A DNA stretch of 64,000 bases from Salinispirillum sp049115955 (GTDB lineage: Bacteria > Pseudomonadota > Gammaproteobacteria > Pseudomonadales > Natronospirillaceae): the NCBI GenBank assembly GCA_049115955.1, contig JAGDZJ010000012.1, positions 86,266 to 150,265 of the forward strand, in the 5' to 3' direction. A program made the translations under genes and the position numbers. Shown here one piece after another: positions 59,081 through 64,000 of the stretch. The first letter of the stretch is position 1. The number at the start of each line of letters is the position of its first letter. Under the pieces are notes generated by a model, which had not been told where the DNA came from, did not search any database, and saw only the letters and a list, made by a program, of their open reading frames with translations.

Positions 59081-60736
59081 CTACTGCAAACGTTTGTACT
59101 TGATCCGCTTAGGCCCATGATCCCCGGTTCGCTTGCGATAATCGGCCTCATACTCGGTAAAGTTACCATCAAAGAAGGTCACCGCACTGTCGCCCTCGTA
59201 CGCCAGAATGTGCGTCGCCACACGGTCAAGGAACCACCGGTCGTGCGAGATCACAATGGCATTGCCGGGGAAAGCCAGCAGCGCTTCTTCCAAAGCGCGC
59301 AGCGTTTCTACGTCCAAGTCGTTGGTCGGTTCGTCAAGCAACAGCACATTGCCGCCGCTCTTTAATAGCTTGGCAAGGAACAAGCGATTGCGCTCACCGC
59401 CCGACAAGTCCTTCACGCGCTTCTGCTGGTCGCCACCTTTAAAGTTAAAACGGCCCAAATAGGCGCGTGACGGAATTTCGTAGGTACCCACCTGAATGAT
59501 GTCCTGCCCGTCAGAAATTTCTTCCCACACCGACTTGCTGTCGTCCAACTCACGCATCTGACCCACATGCGCGATCTGCACAGTTTCACCGATGCGAATA
59601 GAACCGCTGTCTGGCTGCTCTTGTCCGGTAATCATCTTAAACAGTGTCGACTTACCCGCACCGTTACCACCGATCACCCCAACAATGCTGCCCGGCGGCA
59701 CCACGAAATTCATGTCATCAACCAACAGCTTTTCGCCGTAGGCCTTCGATACGTTGTTGACCTCAATCACCACATCACCCAAACGTGGGCCAGGTGGGAT
59801 GTAGATTTCGTTGGTCTCGTTGCGCTTTTGGAATTCGCGCGAGCTCAACTCATCAAACTGCTTCAAGCGCGCCTTAGACTTAGCTTGGCGACCCTTAGCG
59901 TTCTGGCGTACCCACTCCAACTCGGACTTAACGGCTTTATCATGCGAAGCCTGCTGCTTCGACTCTTGCTGCAAACGGGCTTCTTTCTGTTCCAGCCACG
60001 AGGAGTAGTTGCCTTCCCATGGAATGCCATGGCCGCGGTCGAGTTCCAGAATCCAACCGGCCACGTTGTCGAGGAAGTAGCGGTCGTGCGTGATGGCGAC
60101 CACGGTGCCTTTGTATTCGTGCAGGAAGCGCTCTAACCAAGCCACACTTTCGGCGTCCAAGTGGTTGGTTGGCTCGTCGAGTAACAGCATGTCGGGGTTC
60201 GACATCAACAAACGGCACAATGCCACGCGGCGACGCTCACCACCCGACAAGTGCTCAACGTTGGCGTCCCAAGGTGGTAGGCGCAGCGCATCGGCGGCGA
60301 CTTCCAGCTTGCGGTCCAAATCATGCGCGTCCGAGGTCGCCAGAATCGCTTCCAAACGGTTCTGCTCCGCCGCCAAGGCGTCGAAATCAGCGTCAGGCTC
60401 GGCGTACGCTAGGTACACAGCATCCAGCTTGGTTTGTGCTTCTTTGATGTCGTTCAGCGCTTCTTCTACGATCTCGCGCACATTTTTAGTCGGGTCGAGC
60501 TCAGGTTCCTGCGGCAGGTAACCGATGTTCAAACCCGGCTGTGGCCGTGCCTCGCCGATGAAGTCTTGGTCAACACCCGCCATAATACGCAGCAGCGTTG
60601 ATTTACCCGAGCCGTTGAGACCCAAAACGCCGATCTTCGCGCCGGGGAAGAAGCTTAGGGAAATGTCTTTCAGAATTTCTTTCTTCGGCGGGACAACCTT
60701 GCCCAACCGGTTCATGGTGAATACGTACTGTGCCAT
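59081..60736 (-). CDS. ettA: Energy-dependent translational throttle protein EttA (ABC-F)
   Basis: 551 residues from ATG 60736 (MAQYVFTMNRLGKVVPPKKE); an in-frame ATG at 60760 adds eight residues. Two ABC domains: Walker A GLNGSGKSTLLR and GGNGAGKSTLFK, signatures LSGGERRRVALCR and LSGGERNRLFLAK, Walker B LLLDEPTNHLD and LLLDEPTNDLD. The first domain carries the EttA arm insertion after LDAVYLAYAEPDADF. Binds the ribosomal E site and gates the first peptide bond according to ATP/ADP. Confidence 0.96.
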   Translation of the reverse strand: MAQYVFTMNRLGKVVPPKKEILKDISLSFFPGAKIGVLGLNGSGKSTLLRIMAGVDQDFIGEARPQPGLNIGYLPQEPELDPTKNVREIVEEALNDIKEAQTKLDAVYLAYAEPDADFDALAAEQNRLEAILATSDAHDLDRKLEVAADALRLPPWDANVEHLSGGERRRVALCRLLMSNPDMLLLDEPTNHLDAESVAWLERFLHEYKGTVVAITHDRYFLDNVAGWILELDRGHGIPWEGNYSSWLEQKEARLQQESKQQASHDKAVKSELEWVRQNAKGRQAKSKARLKQFDELSSREFQKRNETNEIYIPPGPRLGDVVIEVNNVSKAYGEKLLVDDMNFVVPPGSIVGVIGGNGAGKSTLFKMITGQEQPDSGSIRIGETVQIAHVGQMRELDDSKSVWEEISDGQDIIQVGTYEIPSRAYLGRFNFKGGDQQKRVKDLSGGERNRLFLAKLLKSGGNVLLLDEPTNDLDVETLRALEEALLAFPGNAIVISHDRWFLDRVATHILAYEGDSAVTFFDGNFTEYEADYRKRTGDHGPKRIKYKRLQ

Positions 60737-60913
60737 TGCGTGCAACTCCAAAGAGTTCATAAAAAGTAATGGCGCACATTATAGGGTATCGGGCCGCAAA
60801 TCATAGGAGGGGGTCGTTGGGACAAAAAAACTTGGACAGGAGTTGAATTATACTCAGGTGACAGGCAGCGATGGTTCAGGCTCTAATGGCGCGCATACAG
60901 CTATCGCGGTCTG

Positions 60914-61088
60914 TGCTGTCTAACTGTAGGGCTTTAAAGGGGCGTATGCGACCTGGACGGTCGCATCCGAGCCCNNATTCGTCAGGAACGAATTTGCACG
61001 AACAACGTGAGCCCAGCGGGTCAGACGCATGGAAGCGTCTGATAACCTGTTCACGGCGTCCCCGCTAAAGCCCTACAGTTAGACAGCA
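60914..61088. repeat. Hairpin-cassette repeat with terminal inverted repeats, copy 2
   Basis: Ends TGCTGTCTAACTGTAGGGC (from 60914) and its inverse (to 61088). Hairpins: 60946-60966 (loop TGGAC), 60977-60993 (loop CAGGA) and 61021-61042 (loop ATGGAA), all with GGA in the loop on the plus strand. The block from about 60977 to 61070 is the reverse complement of copy 1 with scattered changes; the ends and one hairpin differ. Contains two undetermined bases (60975-60976). Fills most of the ettA-glyA gap. Confidence 0.8.
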
Positions 61089-61135
61089 TAGATCCGCCGC
61101 GCAGACATTAAGCCTTACCTAGCAGGAGACAATCA

Positions 61136-62398
61136 ATGTTTACCAAAGATATGAACATCGCCGATTACGATGCCGACTTGTGGGCCGCTATTGAAGGCGA
61201 AACCCAACGGCAGGAAGAGCACATCGAATTGATTGCTTCTGAAAACTACACCAGCCCCCGCGTCATGCAGGCTCAGGGCTCACAGCTCACCAACAAATAC
61301 GCCGAAGGCTACCCCGGTAAGCGCTACTATGGCGGCTGCGAACACGTAGACGTTGTAGAAGAACTGGCCATCGAACGCGCCAAAAAACTGTTCGGCGCAG
61401 CTTTCGCTAACGTACAGCCGCATTCCGGCTCACAAGCCAACGCCGCCGTATTCATGGCACTGTGTAAGCCCGGCGACACCGTATTGGGCATGAGCTTGGC
61501 ACACGGCGGCCACTTAACGCACGGCGCAGCGGTATCTTTCTCGGGCCGTATTTATAATGCCGTTCAGTATGGCTTGAACGCTGAAACAGGCGAGATCGAC
61601 TACGACGAAGTTGAGCGTCTGGCGCTGGAACACAAACCACGCATGATCATCGCCGGTTTCTCCGCGTATTCACGCATTGTTGATTGGGCGCGTTTCCGTG
61701 AAATCGCCGACAAAGTAGAGGCTTACTTGTTTGTCGATATGGCGCACATCGCTGGCCTAGTGGCAGCAGGCGTTTACCCAAGCCCCATGCCGTTCGCTGA
61801 CGTTGTTACCACCACCACGCACAAAACGTTGGGTGGCCCACGCGGCGGCCTGATTTTGGCGCACGACAACGAAGACCTGAACAAGAAGCTGAACTTCGCC
61901 GTATTCCCTGAAAGTCAGGGCGGTCCGTTGATGCACGTCATCGCCGGTAAAGCCGTGTGCTTCAAAGAAGCCATGGAAGACAGCTTCAAAACTTATCAGC
62001 AGCAAGTGGTTGCCAACGCGCGCGCCATGGCCGATGAGTTCCAGAAACGTGGCATCAACATCGTCTCTGGCGGCACGGACGACCACCTGTTCTTGGTCGA
62101 TTTGATCGGCAAAGAATACACCGGTAAAGACGCCGACGCCGCACTGGGCGAAGCCAACATCACCGTGAACAAGAACGCCGTACCGAACGACCCACGTTCA
62201 CCGTTCGTCACCTCTGGTTTGCGTATCGGCACGCCGTCTATCACCCGCCGTGGTTTTGGTGAAGCGGAAAGCCGTCAGTTGACTGGCTGGATCTGCGACA
62301 TCCTAGACGGTTTGGAAAAAGGCGACGCTACCGCAGCCATTGCAGACGTAAAAGGCAAGGTGTTGAAAATCTGCGCGGACTTCCCCGTTTATCGGTAA
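61136..62398 (+). CDS. glyA: Serine hydroxymethyltransferase
   Basis: 420 residues with AGGAGA ribosome site. PLP lysine Lys230 in VTTTTHKTLGGPRGG; other blocks HIELIASENYTSPRVMQAQG-, LTNKYAEGYPGKRYYGGCEH and VDMAHIAGLVAAGVYPSP. Interconverts serine and glycine, charging tetrahydrofolate with one-carbon units. A 12-bp hairpin follows, then the serine deaminase gene. No glycine riboswitch seen upstream. Confidence 0.97.
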   Translation: MFTKDMNIADYDADLWAAIEGETQRQEEHIELIASENYTSPRVMQAQGSQLTNKYAEGYPGKRYYGGCEHVDVVEELAIERAKKLFGAAFANVQPHSGSQANAAVFMALCKPGDTVLGMSLAHGGHLTHGAAVSFSGRIYNAVQYGLNAETGEIDYDEVERLALEHKPRMIIAGFSAYSRIVDWARFREIADKVEAYLFVDMAHIAGLVAAGVYPSPMPFADVVTTTTHKTLGGPRGGLILAHDNEDLNKKLNFAVFPESQGGPLMHVIAGKAVCFKEAMEDSFKTYQQQVVANARAMADEFQKRGINIVSGGTDDHLFLVDLIGKEYTGKDADAALGEANITVNKNAVPNDPRSPFVTSGLRIGTPSITRRGFGEAESRQLTGWICDILDGLEKGDATAAIADVKGKVLKICADFPVYR

Positions 62399-62420
62399 GC
62401 GCAGGTAAATACCGCTGAAT

Positions 62421-62453
62421 CCTACCTATCGCTCACCAAGGGCGGTAGGTAGG
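62421..62453 (+). terminator. Stable hairpin after glyA
   Basis: CCTACCTA (62421-62428) / TAGGTAGG (62446-62453), extended by four more pairs, followed by GTTT. Strong stem but weak T-run; may be a terminator or an mRNA-stabilising element between glyA and sdaA. Confidence 0.5.
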
Positions 62454-62564
62454 GTTTACACCGCGCATGGCTTCTTCTCTCTCTGATATTTGCTCCAATT
62501 CTCGCCAACCACCATTCTAGTAACAGTCATCTTTTCGCAACAGCCACTTATTCGGAACGTCGGT

Positions 62565-63962
62565 ATGGAACCCTATTCAGTACAGCCTCTGTTCAAAGTC
62601 GGTCTCGGCCCCAGCAGTTCACATACGTTAGGACCCATGCGCGCGGCGGAGCGCTTTCAAGCCGAGCTGATTAAAGACAACCTGCGCGAGCAAGTGGTGC
62701 GCGTACGCGTAACGCTTTATGGCAGTTTGGCACTGACGGGCAAAGGCCACCATACCGACCGCGCCATCGTCATGGGGCTCTGCGGCTTAGACGCCGCCAC
62801 GGTTGACCCCGACGCCGCCCGCGACGCATGGGACTACGTGCGCCGCACCGGCGACTTACCATTACCCGGCGGGCCAACCATCCGTTTTTCGCCGACCTAT
62901 GACATCGAATTTCAAGGCGACACCTTTTTGCCCGCACACCCGAACGCCATGCGCTTCGCGGTGTTTGATATCAAAGGCCAAGAGCTGGTGGCGGAAACCT
63001 GGTTTTCCGTAGGCGGCGGTGCAATCGCTCAAACCACCAAACTGGCCGACCCGGATCAAGACATGCTGGCGGACTTCCCCGACAAACGCCCCACACCGTT
63101 CAGCAACGCGGCAGAACTGCTGGAGCAATGCAAAAGTAATGGGAAATCCATTGCAGAAGCCGTGTTAGAAAACGAAATAGCCTTGGGCTTCTCGCGTGAC
63201 TCCGTGTTGACGTGGGCCAATACCATAGCCGCCACCATGCGCGACTGCTGCCAACGTGGGCTTGAAGCACCCGAAGGGATGTTAGAAGGCGGCTTGGGCG
63301 TACGGCGCCGTGCTCCCCATTTGTGGGTGCAATGCCACGACACCGCAATGGACGACCCCTTGGCCGCCATGGACTGGCTGACCGTCTACGCCTTAGCGGT
63401 TAACGAAGAAAACGCCGCCGGCCACCGCGTAGTGACCGCGCCCACCAATGGCGCAGCGGGCGTGATCCCGTCCGTCATGATGTATTGGCAAAACCAAATG
63501 AAGGTAGAGAACAAAGGCGACTTAAGCGCCACCGAAGTGTTCTTGCTCACCGCTTCAGCCGTTGGCTGGTTGTATAAACGCAATGCGTCTATTTCTGCTG
63601 CCGAAGTCGGATGCCAAGGCGAAATTGGCGTAGCCAGCTCCATGGCTGCCGCAGGCCTGTGCGCCGTATTGGGTGGCACGCCGGGGCAAATAGAACACGC
63701 CGCAGAGATCGCCATGGAACACCACCTAGGCTTAACCTGCGACCCCGTTGGCGGATTGGTGCAAATACCCTGCATAGAGCGCAACGCCGTAGGCGCAGTG
63801 AAAGCAGTACAAGCCGCACGGCTTGCATTACGCAGCCCAGAAGCACACCGAGTTAGCTTGGATGAAGTAATGCAAACCATGGCGCAGACCGGCGCAGACA
63901 TGAGCCAGCACTATAAGGAAACTGCGATGGCGGGACTCGCCGTAAACGTAGTGGTGTGCTGA
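62565..63962 (+). CDS. sdaA: L-serine ammonia-lyase (iron-sulfur, single chain)
   Basis: 465 residues from ATG 62565 (MEPYSVQPLFKVGLGPSSSH-). Beta domain with GPSSSHTLGPMRAAERF; alpha domain with APTNGAAGVIPSVMMYW, GCQGEIGVASSMAAAGL and LTCDPVGGLVQIPCIERNA, including cysteines of the oxygen-sensitive [4Fe-4S] site. Converts L-serine to pyruvate and ammonia. Placement after glyA forms a glycine-to-serine-to-pyruvate route. Confidence 0.94.
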   Translation: MEPYSVQPLFKVGLGPSSSHTLGPMRAAERFQAELIKDNLREQVVRVRVTLYGSLALTGKGHHTDRAIVMGLCGLDAATVDPDAARDAWDYVRRTGDLPLPGGPTIRFSPTYDIEFQGDTFLPAHPNAMRFAVFDIKGQELVAETWFSVGGGAIAQTTKLADPDQDMLADFPDKRPTPFSNAAELLEQCKSNGKSIAEAVLENEIALGFSRDSVLTWANTIAATMRDCCQRGLEAPEGMLEGGLGVRRRAPHLWVQCHDTAMDDPLAAMDWLTVYALAVNEENAAGHRVVTAPTNGAAGVIPSVMMYWQNQMKVENKGDLSATEVFLLTASAVGWLYKRNASISAAEVGCQGEIGVASSMAAAGLCAVLGGTPGQIEHAAEIAMEHHLGLTCDPVGGLVQIPCIERNAVGAVKAVQAARLALRSPEAHRVSLDEVMQTMAQTGADMSQHYKETAMAGLAVNVVVC

Positions 63963-63967
63963 CGTTC

Positions 63968-64000
63968 GTCATTCCCGCTCGTCATTCCCGCGAAGGCGGG
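63968..64000. repeat. CGTCATTCCCGC repeat, truncated by window end
   Basis: CGTCATTCCCGC occurs twice (from 63968 and from 63981), and the second continues GAAGGCGGG, forming the start of a palindromic CCCGCGAAGGCGGG unit. This type of short extragenic repeat is widespread in proteobacteria; extent beyond the window unknown. Confidence 0.6.

Noticed and set aside
60918..61084. Integron attC-like boxes GTCTAAC...GTTAGAC at the ends of a hairpin repeat
   Set aside because: They fit the R''/R' consensus, but copy 1 of the same repeat has different ends (GATGTAAG), the interior has separate hairpins rather than one bulged arm, and no cassette gene is adjacent.
61089..61135. Glycine riboswitch before glyA
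   Set aside because: Only 47 bp separate the repeat from the start codon and no tandem aptamer-like sequence is visible upstream.

Overview
The window reads as a chromosomal segment of a free-living gammaproteobacterium, probably of the Oceanospirillales/Pseudomonadales neighbourhood. The case rests on the hemC-hemD-hemX-hemY order, ParC, GlgX/GlgB, EttA, HtpX, UbiD, SelU, a cytochrome c5 and two 7TMR-DISM c-di-GMP proteins. Genus cannot be fixed by eye. The window is moderately GC-rich, densely coding and mostly housekeeping. It has one clear decayed island (about 10.7-13.75 kb) and several families of extragenic repeats. Two bases are undetermined (60975-60976).

Layout. 1-2.7 kb: SelD-type oxidoreductase (runs off the left edge) overlapping selU, then an Hsp20 gene. 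2.9-8.7 kb: a chemoreceptor gene broken by one stop codon, a P-type cation ATPase, a YaiI/DUF188 protein and an orphan periplasmic solute-binding-like protein. 8.8-10.7 kb: ABC exporter. 10.75-13.75 kb: island punctuated by GCGGCCGGGTGGCCGC repeats, with an outer-membrane protein/XRE regulator pair, a DUF6942-like gene and remnants of hsdR, an AlbA_2 ATP-binding protein (large internal deletion) and a RhuM-Fic protein. 13.8-20.8 kb: nnr, second orphan binding protein, MFS transporter, CASTOR/POLLUX-like channel, RidA, M23-like protein. 20.8-25.6 kb: redox cluster (nfsA, lldD-like, MerR regulator, NAD(P)H oxidoreductase, LysE exporter, tpx) with two long-spacer MerR-type promoters and two MITE-like elements. 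25.6-31.2 kb: broken outer-membrane gene, multidomain lipoprotein (YbaY-like + MliC-like + third domain), EAL protein and dGTPase. 31.2-39.2 kb: penicillin acylase family, parC, ComFB-like protein and a GGDEF/EAL protein. 39.3-46.5 kb: glgX and glgB separated by a divergent, AT-richer outer-membrane gene, then a membrane-anchored GH31-like protein lacking part of its catalytic barrel. 46.7-50.3 kb: cytochrome c5, ubiD, flavin reductase, TrmB regulator. 50.4-56.6 kb: msrC, hemYXDC (divergent from znuCB). 56.6-64 kb: htpX, ppx, ettA, glyA, sdaA.

How the parts work together: haem biosynthesis (hemC, D, X, Y), glycogen turnover (glgB, glgX), serine/glycine use (glyA, sdaA), zinc import (znuCB), selenium tRNA modification (selD/selU), c-di-GMP signalling (two EAL proteins plus ComFB) and thiol/electrophile defence (nfsA, flavodoxin-fold reductase, tpx, msrC). 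Intergenic gaps carry at least three repeat families plus two single MITE-like elements. One family has hairpins that all show GGA in the loop when read on one strand, which makes it the most speculative but most interesting non-coding feature here. No tRNA, rRNA or CRISPR array was seen.
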